From Clostridiales bacterium (GTDB lineage Bacteria; Bacillota; Clostridia; Lachnospirales; Bianqueaceae): a DNA stretch of 64,000 bases. How positions within the stretch are numbered: the first letter of the stretch is position 1; every line of letters starts with the position of its first letter. The stretch is from positions 17,049-81,048 of the forward strand of contig JAILDJ010000272.1 in the NCBI GenBank assembly GCA_024689505.1. The letters run 5' to 3'. The notes beneath the pieces are model-generated. The model saw only the letters and a program-made list of their open reading frames with translations, ran no database searches and was not told the origin of the DNA. Shown in pieces: positions 35,812-45,605 of this stretch. A program made the translations under genes and the position numbers.

Positions 35812-37242
35812 ATGCGAGATACTTATGAGACGCCCTTTAACTCCCGGTATGCCGGCAAGGAAATGCAATACCTCTTTTCACCTGACAAGAAATTCAAGAC
35901 CTGGCGCAAGCTTTGGATCGCGCTGGCGGAAGCGGAGAAAGAGTTGGGTCTGGACATATCAGAAGAGCAGATCGAGGATCTGAAGCGCTATGCCGACGAT
36001 ATCAACTACGAAGTCGCCGCGGCGCGTGAGAAGGAAGTCCGCCATGACGTCATGAGCCACGTCTACGCTTATGGTCAGCAGGCCGTCAAAGCCAAGCCCA
36101 TCATCCATCTGGGTGCGACCAGCTGCTACGTGGGCGATAATACCGACCTCATCATCATGTACGAGGCGCTGGAGCTGATCCGTACCAAACTGGTGGCGGT
36201 CATGGGGAAACTCGCGGCTTTCGCGGAGCAGTATAAAACCATGCCTACCCTGGGCTTCACGCACTATCAGCCGGCACAGCTGACAACGGTCGGCAAGCGT
36301 GCCTGCCTGTGGCTGGAAGAACTGTGGATGGACTATGGGGAACTCACACATCTGCTGGAGACCCGTCGCCTGCGCGGTGCGAAAGGCACCACGGGCACCC
36401 AGGCCAGTTTTATGGAATTGTTCGATCAGGACAGTGAGAAGGTCAAGGCGCTCGATCGTTTGGTGGCGCAGAAAATGGGTTATACCGATACCTATCCGGT
36501 CACCGGGCAGACCTATCCGCGCAAGTTCGACACCATGTGCCTGAACGTGCTCAGCCTCATTGCCCAGTCCTGTTATAAATTCGCCAATGATCTTAGGCTT
36601 CTGCAGAATCTTAAGGAAATGGAAGAACCCTTCGAAAAGAGTCAGATCGGTTCGTCCGCCATGGCCTATAAGCGCAATCCGATGCGGTCGGAGCGTATCT
36701 GCTCCCTGGCCCGGCTGGTGCTTGCCAATGTCATGAACCCGGCCATCACCGCATCCACCCAGTGGTTCGAGCGCACGTTGGATGATTCTGCGAACAAACG
36801 CGTCTCCGTCAGCGAAAGCTTCCTGGCGGTCGACGGGATCCTGATGATCATGCTGAACGTAACGGAAGGTATGGTCGTATATCCCAAAGTCATCCGCACG
36901 CATGTGATGAGCGAACTGCCGTTCATGGCCACCGAAATGATCATCATGGAAGAGGTCAAGCGAGGCGGGGATCGGCAGGAGCTGCACGAGCGCATCCGCG
37001 TCCATTCCATGGAAGCGGCCCGCATGGTCAAACAGGAAGGACGTCCGAATGATCTGATCGAACGGGTCGAGAACGATCCTTTCTTCAAAATGAGTAAAGA
37101 AGAACTGGAGCAGGCACTGGAGCCCGAGCATTTCATCGGACGTGCCCCGCAGCAGGTCGATGATTTCCTGAACGAATACATCCGGCCGATCCTGGATGCG
37201 AATCAGGAACTGCTGGACCAGCATGCCAGTCTCTCAGTGTAA
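35812..37242 (+). CDS. purB: Adenylosuccinate lyase
   Basis: IGSSAMAYKRNPMRSERICSLAR signature; ATG 35812 preceded by aaggagg. Confidence 0.97.
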   Translation: MRDTYETPFNSRYAGKEMQYLFSPDKKFKTWRKLWIALAEAEKELGLDISEEQIEDLKRYADDINYEVAAAREKEVRHDVMSHVYAYGQQAVKAKPIIHLGATSCYVGDNTDLIIMYEALELIRTKLVAVMGKLAAFAEQYKTMPTLGFTHYQPAQLTTVGKRACLWLEELWMDYGELTHLLETRRLRGAKGTTGTQASFMELFDQDSEKVKALDRLVAQKMGYTDTYPVTGQTYPRKFDTMCLNVLSLIAQSCYKFANDLRLLQNLKEMEEPFEKSQIGSSAMAYKRNPMRSERICSLARLVLANVMNPAITASTQWFERTLDDSANKRVSVSESFLAVDGILMIMLNVTEGMVVYPKVIRTHVMSELPFMATEMIIMEEVKRGGDRQELHERIRVHSMEAARMVKQEGRPNDLIERVENDPFFKMSKEELEQALEPEHFIGRAPQQVDDFLNEYIRPILDANQELLDQHASLSV

Positions 37243-37257
37243 TCAAAGGAGCATATC

Positions 37258-38055
37258 ATGAATCAGATCACCATCAGTTTTATCGGAGCCGGCAATATCG
37301 GCGGTGCCTTGATCCAGGCCATCAGCAATCTGAACAAGGGATATGTGATCAAAGCATATGACGTTTCCGAGAAGGCCATGCGCCGTGCCGAGTCGATGTT
37401 TGCCATCGGCTGCGGATCCATTCGTGAAGTTGCCAGCCATACCGATATCGTGATCATGGCTGTCAAACCGCAGTATTACAACGAAGTCATCGAAGAGCTG
37501 CGCGATGCGATGGAGCCTAATACTATCGTCATCAGTCTGGCGCCAGGCTGGGGCGTGTCTTTGCTGAAGGAAAAGCTGGGTGCGGAACGCCGCATCGTGC
37601 GTGCCATGCCGAATACGCCGGCACAGGTCGGTGAAGGCATGTCTGCCGTAGCGTTTTCTCATGATGCATATACGGCTGATGAAAAGAACGCGGTCCTGGA
37701 TATCTTCCGCGGCGCAGGTCACGTGATCGAAGTCCGCGAGGAGATGATGGATGCCGTAATGGCACTGTCCGGCTGCGCTCCGGCCTACGGCTATATTTTC
37801 ATCGAGGCGTTGGGCGATATCGGAACAGCGCTGGGTTTGCCGCGTGCCACCTGCTATGAACTGGCGGCACAGACGCTTCTTGGTGCGTCCAAGATGGTGC
37901 TGGAGAGCGGTAAACATCCGGGCGAGTTGAAAGACATGGTCTGCACACCCGGCGGTACGACCATCCAGGGCGTTATGGCGCTTGAGGAAAGCGGTTTCCG
38001 TAACGCCATCATCCAGGCGGTCGCGGCGACGTATCGTAAAGCAAAGGAATTATAA
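37258..38055 (+). CDS. proC: Pyrroline-5-carboxylate reductase
   Basis: ISFIGAGNIGGALIQAI; RAMPNTPAQVGEGMSA; ALSGCAPAYGYIFIEALGDIGTALGLPR. Confidence 0.96.
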   Translation: MNQITISFIGAGNIGGALIQAISNLNKGYVIKAYDVSEKAMRRAESMFAIGCGSIREVASHTDIVIMAVKPQYYNEVIEELRDAMEPNTIVISLAPGWGVSLLKEKLGAERRIVRAMPNTPAQVGEGMSAVAFSHDAYTADEKNAVLDIFRGAGHVIEVREEMMDAVMALSGCAPAYGYIFIEALGDIGTALGLPRATCYELAAQTLLGASKMVLESGKHPGELKDMVCTPGGTTIQGVMALEESGFRNAIIQAVAATYRKAKEL

Positions 38056-38057
38056 AC

Positions 38058-38591
38058 ATGGATTTCAAGAAGATCGACAGTAAAGTCATTTTTCGGGGAC
38101 ATATCATGGACGTAGTGGTGGACCAGATCGAATTTGAGAACGGGGTCCAGGCACAACGCGAGGTCGCTGTGCACGCCAGCTGCGCCGCAGTCGTCCCGAT
38201 CACGCCGGAAGGTAAGATCATCATGGTGCGTCAGTATCGGTACGCGGTCGAAGAAGACACGTTGGAGATCCCGGCGGGTCTGCTGGAACCGGGCGAGGAC
38301 CCGATGGAAGGCGCGAAGCGCGAATTAGAGGAAGAGATCGGACAGAAGCCCTTGCATATGGAGTATCTGTTCCGCTTCTATGCGTCGCCGGGATTCACGA
38401 CCGAAACGTTGGACGTTTTTCTCTGCAATGAGATGAGCCCGTCGCATCAGCACCTGGATGTGGATGAGTTCATCGATATCCAGGAGGTCACGCCTGAAGA
38501 AGCAATGCGCATGATCGCCGATGGTCGTATCAAAGATGGCAAGACTGTTGCTGCGGTCTCATATTATGTTGCACGGGCGAAGGAGGCCTGA
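38058..38591 (+). CDS. NUDIX hydrolase (ADP-ribose pyrophosphatase-like)
   Basis: IPAGLLEPGEDPMEGAKRELEEEIG Nudix box. Confidence 0.94.
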   Translation: MDFKKIDSKVIFRGHIMDVVVDQIEFENGVQAQREVAVHASCAAVVPITPEGKIIMVRQYRYAVEEDTLEIPAGLLEPGEDPMEGAKRELEEEIGQKPLHMEYLFRFYASPGFTTETLDVFLCNEMSPSHQHLDVDEFIDIQEVTPEEAMRMIADGRIKDGKTVAAVSYYVARAKEA

Positions 38592-38595
38592 ATAT

Positions 38596-39597
38596 TTGAG
38601 CGAATTGCAGATCCAGCTGCCGGCTGAACATATCAGCAATATTTTTGGCAGTTTTGATGAGAATATGAAAGCGTTGGAGAAGCAGTTGAACGTCACGGTC
38701 ATCAATCGTGAGGACAAGCTGACCATTTCCGGCGAGGCGAACGCGGTGGAAGAGGCGGCCGGCGTCCTGCGCAATCTGTCACAGATCGCGGCTCGGGGCG
38801 AGGATGTTTCTCTGCAGCACGTAAACTACCTCATGTCGCTGTCCCAGGAAGAACTTTCCGGTGACAACAGCGAGTGGATGTCCGATATCGTCACGTTCAC
38901 ACGGCAGGGCAAGCCTGTACGGCCGAAGACCATCGGTCAGAAAAAATATGTGGACCTGATCCGTAAGAACATGTTGACGTTCGGGATCGGCCCCGCGGGT
39001 ACTGGTAAGACCTACCTTGCCATGGCTATGGCGATCCAGGCTTTCAAGTCCGGAGAAGTCAGCCGTATCATCCTGACCCGGCCGGCGATCGAAGCCGGTG
39101 AGCGCCTGGGTTTTCTCCCGGGCGACCTGCAGAGCAAGATCGATCCCTATCTGCGTCCGCTGTACGACGCGTTGTATGATATCATGGGTGCGGAGAGCTT
39201 CCAGAAACATCTGGAACGCGGTGCCATCGAGGTAGCACCATTAGCGTACATGCGCGGCCGCACGCTGGACAATTCTTTCATCGTGCTGGATGAAGCGCAG
39301 AACACGACACAGGCACAGATGAAGATGTTCCTGACACGTATCGGTTTTCAGTCCAAGGTCGTCATTACCGGCGACTTGACGCAGATCGATCTGCCGGGAG
39401 ATCAGAAATCCGGCCTTCGTCAGGCAGCCATGATCCTGCGTGGGATCGAGGGCATCGGCATGGTCACGCTGCGCAACCAGGATGTTGTGCGTCATCCGCT
39501 GGTACAGCGGATCGTAGAAGCCTACGAGAAACATGATAAGCAGCAGGAGGTCGAGCGTGATCGCCGCAATTTCCAGACGGAGAAAATGAAAAAATGA
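38596..39597 (+). CDS. PhoH family ATPase
   Basis: FGIGPAGTGKTYLAMAMAIQAF; ILTRPAIEAGERLGFLPGDLQSKIDPYLRPLYD; TTG 38596 follows AAGGAGG. Confidence 0.94.
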   Translation: MSELQIQLPAEHISNIFGSFDENMKALEKQLNVTVINREDKLTISGEANAVEEAAGVLRNLSQIAARGEDVSLQHVNYLMSLSQEELSGDNSEWMSDIVTFTRQGKPVRPKTIGQKKYVDLIRKNMLTFGIGPAGTGKTYLAMAMAIQAFKSGEVSRIILTRPAIEAGERLGFLPGDLQSKIDPYLRPLYDALYDIMGAESFQKHLERGAIEVAPLAYMRGRTLDNSFIVLDEAQNTTQAQMKMFLTRIGFQSKVVITGDLTQIDLPGDQKSGLRQAAMILRGIEGIGMVTLRNQDVVRHPLVQRIVEAYEKHDKQQEVERDRRNFQTEKMKK

Positions 39598-40082
39598 AAT
39601 GCTGGTTCAATTGGGAAATTGAAGCGGAAGGGCAGGAGCAGATCGAGACCCTGCTCGAGACCGTCCTTGTAAAAGGACTGGAAATGGAAAAGATCACTGT
39701 ACCGGTGGAGATCAGTATCACGATCACCACGGCGGAAGAAGTGCATCGCCTCAATCTCGAATACCGCGGGATCGACAGGACGACGGACGTCCTTTCCTTC
39801 CCCATGGTCGAATTCGATACGGACGATATCAATGCTTGTATAGAGCAGTCGGAGTGGGATCCAGATGAGGATTGTGCCGTTCTGGGCGATATCATCCTGA
39901 ATTACGGACAAGCCCTTGTCCAGGCGGAAGAATATGGACATAGTGCGGAGCGTGAACTTGCGTTCCTCACGATACACAGCCTGCTGCATCTTTTGGGGTA
40001 TGATCATATCCAGGAGGAAGAAGAGCAGGTCATGCGCGCGCATCAGGAACAGGTATTGGAAGCGCTCGCGATCACAAGATAA
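39594..40082 (+). CDS. ybeY: rRNA maturation endoribonuclease YbeY
   Basis: HSLLHLLGYDHIQEEEEQVMRAHQE (HGxLHLxGYDH-like zinc motif). Confidence 0.96.
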   Translation: MKCWFNWEIEAEGQEQIETLLETVLVKGLEMEKITVPVEISITITTAEEVHRLNLEYRGIDRTTDVLSFPMVEFDTDDINACIEQSEWDPDEDCAVLGDIILNYGQALVQAEEYGHSAERELAFLTIHSLLHLLGYDHIQEEEEQVMRAHQEQVLEALAITR

Positions 40083-40098
40083 AGAAGGTTTATGTTGC

Positions 40099-41313
40099 AT
40101 GAAGAATAAAGCAATCAGTATTGTACTGATCATAGGGTTCCTGCTGGCTGCCGGCGGCGTAGGAGCGTATGTGCTGTGGCCGGAAAAAGAACCGGAAGTC
40201 GTAGAAGAGCCGGAATCCAGCGTGTCGGAAGAATCCAGTTCTGAAGAAAGCAGTTCCGAGAGCAGTGAAAGCGAAGAACCAGAGTCTTCGGAGTCCAGCA
40301 GTGAAGAAAGCTCTTCTGAAAGCTCTAAAGACGAATCATCCAAAAAAGAAGAGAAGAAAAAACTGGCTAAGGACGAGGCCTACAGTCAGCTGACGGGCCT
40401 GGTCGTTTCGAAAGATGTTTACAAGCAGCGCCCGGTGGCGGTCTCCATCAACAATCATGTGGATGCCTGCCCCCAGAGCAATCTGAACGCCGCTGATATC
40501 GTGTATGAAGTCATGGTCGAGGGTTCGATCACCCGTTATGTAGCGGTCTTCCAGGATTATATGGATCTGGAGAAGATCGGTTCGATCCGAAGTGCACGCC
40601 GTTACTTCCTGGATTTTGCCATGGATCAGAGCGCAGTGCTGGCCCATTTCGGCCAGGATCCGGACATCGTGGATACGTTCTATGCGATCGGATGCCCTCA
40701 TCTGAATGGCCTGGAGGATGCGTATCACTATTGGCGCAGTACCGACCGTGTCGCGCCGCATAATGTGTATACGACGGGCAAGGACCTGGCAGACGCTATG
40801 GACAAGTACGGGTATGGAGCTACGATGGAAGAAGCCATCGAAGATCCGATGTTCAAGTTCTATCGTGTGTACGAGGATGCGTCAAAGATGAAGAAAGAGC
40901 GTAAAGCGCTTTCCAAATCGGACGATACCTTCTCTTGCAAGAAATTATCTATCCCAGGATTCAATTCATCGTTCACATATAATAAAGACACCAAGATGTA
41001 TGAGCGGACCGTATACGGTGAAAAGCAGATCGATGCGGAGACGAAGGAACGGACCGCCTGCAAGAACATCATCCTCCAGTTCACTGATGTATATGATCGT
41101 GGGGATGATAAAGGCCATCTGGATATCGATACCATCGGCGAGGGCGACGGATACTATATCTGCCAGAATCTGGTCGTTCCGGTACATTGGGTCAAAGAAG
41201 GACAGTACGAAACAACGCATTATTACCTGGAAAACGGCGATCAGCTCGTCATGGTTCCGGGCAAAACGTGGATCTGTGTGCTTTCCAACTATCAGGAATA
41301 TACGATCGAGTAA
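40099..41313 (+). CDS. DUF3048-like (YerB-like) membrane-anchored protein with Ser/Glu-rich linker
   Basis: N-terminal TM; LTGLVVSKDVYKQRPVAVSINNHVDACPQSNLNAADIVYEVMVEGSITRYVAVFQD; start ATG 40099. Confidence 0.82.
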   Translation: MKNKAISIVLIIGFLLAAGGVGAYVLWPEKEPEVVEEPESSVSEESSSEESSSESSESEEPESSESSSEESSSESSKDESSKKEEKKKLAKDEAYSQLTGLVVSKDVYKQRPVAVSINNHVDACPQSNLNAADIVYEVMVEGSITRYVAVFQDYMDLEKIGSIRSARRYFLDFAMDQSAVLAHFGQDPDIVDTFYAIGCPHLNGLEDAYHYWRSTDRVAPHNVYTTGKDLADAMDKYGYGATMEEAIEDPMFKFYRVYEDASKMKKERKALSKSDDTFSCKKLSIPGFNSSFTYNKDTKMYERTVYGEKQIDAETKERTACKNIILQFTDVYDRGDDKGHLDIDTIGEGDGYYICQNLVVPVHWVKEGQYETTHYYLENGDQLVMVPGKTWICVLSNYQEYTIE

Positions 41314-41328
41314 AAGAAAGGGAATACT

Positions 41329-43038
41329 ATGGCAAACGAGCGGCCATCGGAGACCAAACAGCTGGCGACCCAGGGCATCATCCTGGTCGCAGCCTCCTTT
41401 GTGGTGCGGTTTATCGGGTTTTTATACAGGATCCCGTTGACCAACCTGTGGGGCGATGCCGGCAATGACGCCTATTCCATGGCGTATCAGATCTATAATC
41501 TGTTCATCATCATCTCCTCATTCGGTGTGCCGGCCGCGCTGTCCCGTATGGTGGGCAAGCGGCTTGCCTTGAAGCAGTATGCCAACGCGAGGAAGGTATT
41601 TATCGTGGCGTTGGTCCTGATCGGATCGATCACCCTTGTCTGTGCCTTGTTCATGTGGTTCGGCGCTGGTTTCATCGCCAACCAGATCTTCGGTGTTGCC
41701 GAATCCATGCCATCCATCCGGGTCCTGGCGGTTACCTTGCTGATCGTCGCCGGGATCGCTGTGCTGCGCGGTTTGTTCCAGGGTATGAACAATATGAAAC
41801 CCACCGCGGTCTCCCAGATCCTGGAACAGTTCGTCAACGCCGCTGCCAGTCTGATCTTCGCTTTCGCTCTGTTCGGCAAAGGTCTTGCCTGGGGCGTCGC
41901 AGGAGGTATCAGCGGTGCGGGCTTTGGTGGACTGGCAGCGTTGGTGCTCCTGCTGTTCATCTACTACTTGTACCGCGGTCATTCCTGGATCGGCTCTAAA
42001 AAGGCCGATGCGAAATATGTGACGGAATCCAACAAAGAGATCGTCAAGGAAATGATGCTTCTGGTCATCCCGATCGTGTTGGCATCCGCTGTTTTGAACA
42101 TCAAGAATATCGTGGATTCCAGTCTGTTCCTGAAACTGATGCGGGTCAAAGGGTATGAGACCAGTGAGATCTCGTTGCTGCGCGGTATGTATCAGGGCAA
42201 ATTCATCCTGCTGACGACCCTGCCCATCGCGGTGGGCAACGCGCTTGGAACAGCAGCGGTGCCCAGCATCACCCGTTCGATCACCCTCAATGACCGACAA
42301 GAGATCCGTTCCAAGATCATGATGCAGTATCGGATGATCGTGCTGATCACGCTGCCGGCGGCGATCGGTATGGCCATCGTGGCAAAACCCATGCTGCAGG
42401 TATTGTTCCCAGCCGCGCCTGATGGAGCAGCACTGTTCTGGGTAGGTTCCATCCAGGTCGTTTTCTACAGTATCGTCCATGTGTCCACCGGCATCCTGCA
42501 GGGACTGAACCGGGTCAGGATCCCGATCATCAACGCGATCATCGCGGCTGTCATCGCCTTGATCGTCTGCATTTTCTGTATCCTGCTGTTCAACCTGAAT
42601 ATCTATTCCCTGGTCATCAGTGATATCATCTTCACAGCCGTGCTTGCGTACCTGGATACGGACTCCGTGCGCAGATTCACACGCTTTACTGTGGACTGGA
42701 TCGATATCTTCAAAAAACCATTGATCGCGACAGCCGCCATGAGTCTGTGCTGTCTGTTGACCTATCTGTTGGTCAACCGGGTCGAGGGATCGAACTTCAT
42801 GGCACTCCTGCTTTCCGTGATCGTGGCAGTCGCGGTTTATTTCGTGGTCCTGGTCAACATCGATGGTGTATCTGAGGAAGATATGGACAACCTGCCTATG
42901 GGCCATAAGCTGGAGCTGCTGCGGATCCCGGGCTTGCCATCATTTGGTAAAAAGAACAAAAGAAGACCGGCGCCGAAGCATATGCATCGTCGTCCGGTCC
43001 ATACGGACAATAACAGAAGACCCCGCACGAGACGCTGA
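41329..43038 (+). CDS. Polysaccharide biosynthesis/SpoVB-MurJ-like flippase
   Basis: Multi-TM MOP superfamily: FIGFLYRIPLTNLWGDAGNDAYSMAYQIYNLFIIISSFGVPAALSRMV. Confidence 0.92.
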   Translation: MANERPSETKQLATQGIILVAASFVVRFIGFLYRIPLTNLWGDAGNDAYSMAYQIYNLFIIISSFGVPAALSRMVGKRLALKQYANARKVFIVALVLIGSITLVCALFMWFGAGFIANQIFGVAESMPSIRVLAVTLLIVAGIAVLRGLFQGMNNMKPTAVSQILEQFVNAAASLIFAFALFGKGLAWGVAGGISGAGFGGLAALVLLLFIYYLYRGHSWIGSKKADAKYVTESNKEIVKEMMLLVIPIVLASAVLNIKNIVDSSLFLKLMRVKGYETSEISLLRGMYQGKFILLTTLPIAVGNALGTAAVPSITRSITLNDRQEIRSKIMMQYRMIVLITLPAAIGMAIVAKPMLQVLFPAAPDGAALFWVGSIQVVFYSIVHVSTGILQGLNRVRIPIINAIIAAVIALIVCIFCILLFNLNIYSLVISDIIFTAVLAYLDTDSVRRFTRFTVDWIDIFKKPLIATAAMSLCCLLTYLLVNRVEGSNFMALLLSVIVAVAVYFVVLVNIDGVSEEDMDNLPMGHKLELLRIPGLPSFGKKNKRRPAPKHMHRRPVHTDNNRRPRTRR

Positions 43039-43063
43039 TCTTCAGCGCCCTGCGGGGCTTTTT
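43021..43063 (+). terminator. Terminator whose stem overlaps the end of the flippase ORF
   Basis: CCCCGC..CGCTGA-tc-TCAGCG..GCGGGG-c-TTTTT. Confidence 0.75.
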
Positions 43064-44959
43064 CTATTCTTCATCCAAAGCATCGGACAGCTCGGCCCAT
43101 TCTTCCATCAGGGCTTCCAACTGACCATCCAGGGTTTCCTTGTTCTGCTCCAGACGAGCAAATTCGGAAGCGGAATTGTAGAATTCCGGATCGAGCATTT
43201 TTTCTTCGATGTCGTGCAGTTTCCACTCGATCTCTTCGATCTCTTTTTCCACGCGGTTGAAGCGGGTCTTTCTGCGTGTACGTTCCCGCTGCAGCTTCTT
43301 CTGCTGATAGAAATCCAGTTCAGCAGAGGTCGAAGAAGTGCGTGCCTGTGTTTCGGGATCGTTGGACGCAGCGTGCTCCAGATAGTAATCATAGCCGCCG
43401 GGATAGATGCGGACGCCATCCTGGGTCAGCTCAAAGATCTTGTCAGCGACGCGGTTGATAAAGTATCGGTCGTGGGAGATGAACAAGATCGTGCCTTGAT
43501 AGCCGATGAGGTTGTCCTCCAGCACCTCGCGGGACGGAATGTCCAGGTGGTTCGTAGGCTCATCGAGCAGCAGGAAATTATTGTCGGCCAGCATGATCTT
43601 GCACAGGGAGACACGGGCTTTTTCCCCGCCGCTTAAGGCTTCTATGGGCTTGAAGACGTCATCTCCGCGGAAGAGGAAGGCGCCTAAAACGTTGCGTACC
43701 TGGCCCAGCGTCATCTGCGGGAAAGAGTCATAGATCTCTTCTAGGACTGTGTTGCCCGGTGACAGGTTTTCCTGCTGCTGATCATAGTACCCGGGGTAGA
43801 CTTTGACGCCGGTGTGCAGGTAGCCGGAGGTGGGCGGCACCAAGCCCATGATCATCTTGAAGAGAGTGGTCTTGCCGGTCCCGTTCGAGCCGAGCAGAGC
43901 GATCTTCTCTCCGCGGCGGATCTGAAAGTTGACATGTTCGAACAACAGATTGCCATCAAACTGTTTGGATAGTTCTTCGGCGCTCAGTACGTCCTCGCCG
44001 CTCAAGGTGGAGGGAACGAGCTTCAGCTTCATGTTGGCGTTCAGTTCGGACGGCCGGTCCAAAACCTCCATTTTGTCGAGGATCTTCTCACGGCTCTGGG
44101 CACGGCGGATGAATTTCTCCATACCGCGGGACCGCAGATCGGCGATGATGCCCTGCTGCCGTTTGATCTCTGCCTGCTGCAGATTGTATTCTTTCAGTGC
44201 CTGTTTGGCGCGGAGTTCCTTTTCATGTGCGTACCAGGTGTAATTACCATGATATTCGCTGCTGACGCCGCGTTCCAGTTCAATGGTACGGGTGCAGAGC
44301 TTGTCCAGAAAATAGCGGTCGTGGGAGATCAATATACAGGCTCCGGGAAATGACCCGAGGAAGCCTTCCAGCCATTGTATGGCCGCGATGTCCAGATGGT
44401 TGGTCGGTTCATCGAGCAGCAGCAGATCCGGCTGCTCCAACAGCAGTCTTGCCAAGGCGACTCTGGAACGCTGCCCGCCAGAAAGCTGGGAGATGGGAAG
44501 GGCATATTCCGCCTCCTGGAACCCCAGACCTTTCAGCACCCCACGGACACGGCTGCGGTACTGATAGCCATCCCGCTGCGTGAACGCCTGCTGCAGACGG
44601 TCGTATTCTTCTAACAGCTGCGGCGTGGACGCACGGCTGATCTCGTGTTCCAATCGGCGCATATCGTCTTCCATGCGGATCAGGTCATCGAAGACAGAAA
44701 GCAGGACCTCTTCGATGCGTTTGGTGGATGTATAATCTGAGGACTGCGGCAGATACCCGACCTTAAGATCCCGCTGACGGTAGATCTGCCCCTCATCCGG
44801 TTCCAGATCTCCTGTCAGGATGCGGAGCAGTGTGGTCTTTCCGGCACCGTTGACGCCGACCATGGCCACTTTCTCGTGTGCCTCTATATGGAAGGTGCAG
44901 TCCTTGAGCACTTCCTGTGTCAGGAAGGCTTTCCGGATGTGACTGCATGATAAAATCAT
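43064..44959 (-). CDS. ABC-F family ATP-binding protein
   Basis: Two NBDs (GVNGAGKTTLLRILTG; GSNGTGKTTLFKMIMG), LSGGQRSRVALARLLLEQPDLLLLDEPTNHLD, C-terminal coiled coil. Confidence 0.94.
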   Translation of the reverse strand: MILSCSHIRKAFLTQEVLKDCTFHIEAHEKVAMVGVNGAGKTTLLRILTGDLEPDEGQIYRQRDLKVGYLPQSSDYTSTKRIEEVLLSVFDDLIRMEDDMRRLEHEISRASTPQLLEEYDRLQQAFTQRDGYQYRSRVRGVLKGLGFQEAEYALPISQLSGGQRSRVALARLLLEQPDLLLLDEPTNHLDIAAIQWLEGFLGSFPGACILISHDRYFLDKLCTRTIELERGVSSEYHGNYTWYAHEKELRAKQALKEYNLQQAEIKRQQGIIADLRSRGMEKFIRRAQSREKILDKMEVLDRPSELNANMKLKLVPSTLSGEDVLSAEELSKQFDGNLLFEHVNFQIRRGEKIALLGSNGTGKTTLFKMIMGLVPPTSGYLHTGVKVYPGYYDQQQENLSPGNTVLEEIYDSFPQMTLGQVRNVLGAFLFRGDDVFKPIEALSGGEKARVSLCKIMLADNNFLLLDEPTNHLDIPSREVLEDNLIGYQGTILFISHDRYFINRVADKIFELTQDGVRIYPGGYDYYLEHAASNDPETQARTSSTSAELDFYQQKKLQRERTRRKTRFNRVEKEIEEIEWKLHDIEEKMLDPEFYNSASEFARLEQNKETLDGQLEALMEEWAELSDALDEE

Positions 44960-45201
44960 CAGAATTCCCTTTCTTTTTGGTGTTCATGTTTATGTACTAA
45001 AATAATGATAGCAAAAAATTTGAAAAAAGAAAAGACTGTTTTGCAGTGTTGGTGTATCGCGGACAGTTTTTTTGTTAATATTGCATTAAAGCATGATTTC
45101 GCATGGAAATCGGCTTGACGAAATATCCGGTGTATGCTAAAATAAGCCTACTAGTGATCTGCACCATGGAGATCCTAAAGATTTTTATGGAGGTCAGTTT
45201 C

Positions 45202-45402
45202 ATGAAAACTGGAGTAGTAAAATGGTTTGACGCGAAGAAGGGGTTTGGGTTCATTTCCGTTCCTGAAGAGGACGATGTTTTCGTTCATTTCTCCGCGATC
45301 CAGGGCGAGGGCTACAAGACCCTGGAGGAAGGCCAGCAGGTAGAGTTCGACATTGAAGAAGGACCCAAAGGCCCGCAGGCGTGCAACGTTGTGAAGCTGT
45401 AA
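45202..45402 (+). CDS. Cold-shock protein
   Basis: [66 protein letters not shown]. Confidence 0.97.
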   Translation: MKTGVVKWFDAKKGFGFISVPEEDDVFVHFSAIQGEGYKTLEEGQQVEFDIEEGPKGPQACNVVKL

Positions 45403-45481
45403 CATGAGGCTGTATTTCCTCTCCATTAGATTGAACACGCGTCTAGCGCAAAGGAAACTGATTATCACGAAGTGTTGTTCT

Positions 45482-45510
45482 AAGGATGGTCGTAATGATC
45501 ATCCTTTTTC
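45482..45510 (+). terminator. Terminator after the cold-shock gene
   Basis: AAGGATG-gtcgtaatgat-CATCCTT-TTTC. Confidence 0.7.
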
Positions 45511-45532
45511 CTTGGATAAAAGCCTTTTTTTC

Positions 45533-45562
45533 TTGACAAGACAGGGGCTTTTTAGATATAAT
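45533..45562 (+). promoter_or_regulatory. Promoter of the secDF operon
   Basis: TTGACA (45533-45538), 18 nt, TATAAT (45557-45562). Confidence 0.7.
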
Positions 45563-45605
45563 ATATACGCTTGACTTTTTTAGAGTTTATGGAGGAAGAC
45601 GAATC

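Noticed and set aside
43064-44959. ABC-F protein as an antibiotic resistance determinant
   Set aside because: Sequence looks like a general housekeeping ABC-F; nothing in the sequence supports a resistance subtype.
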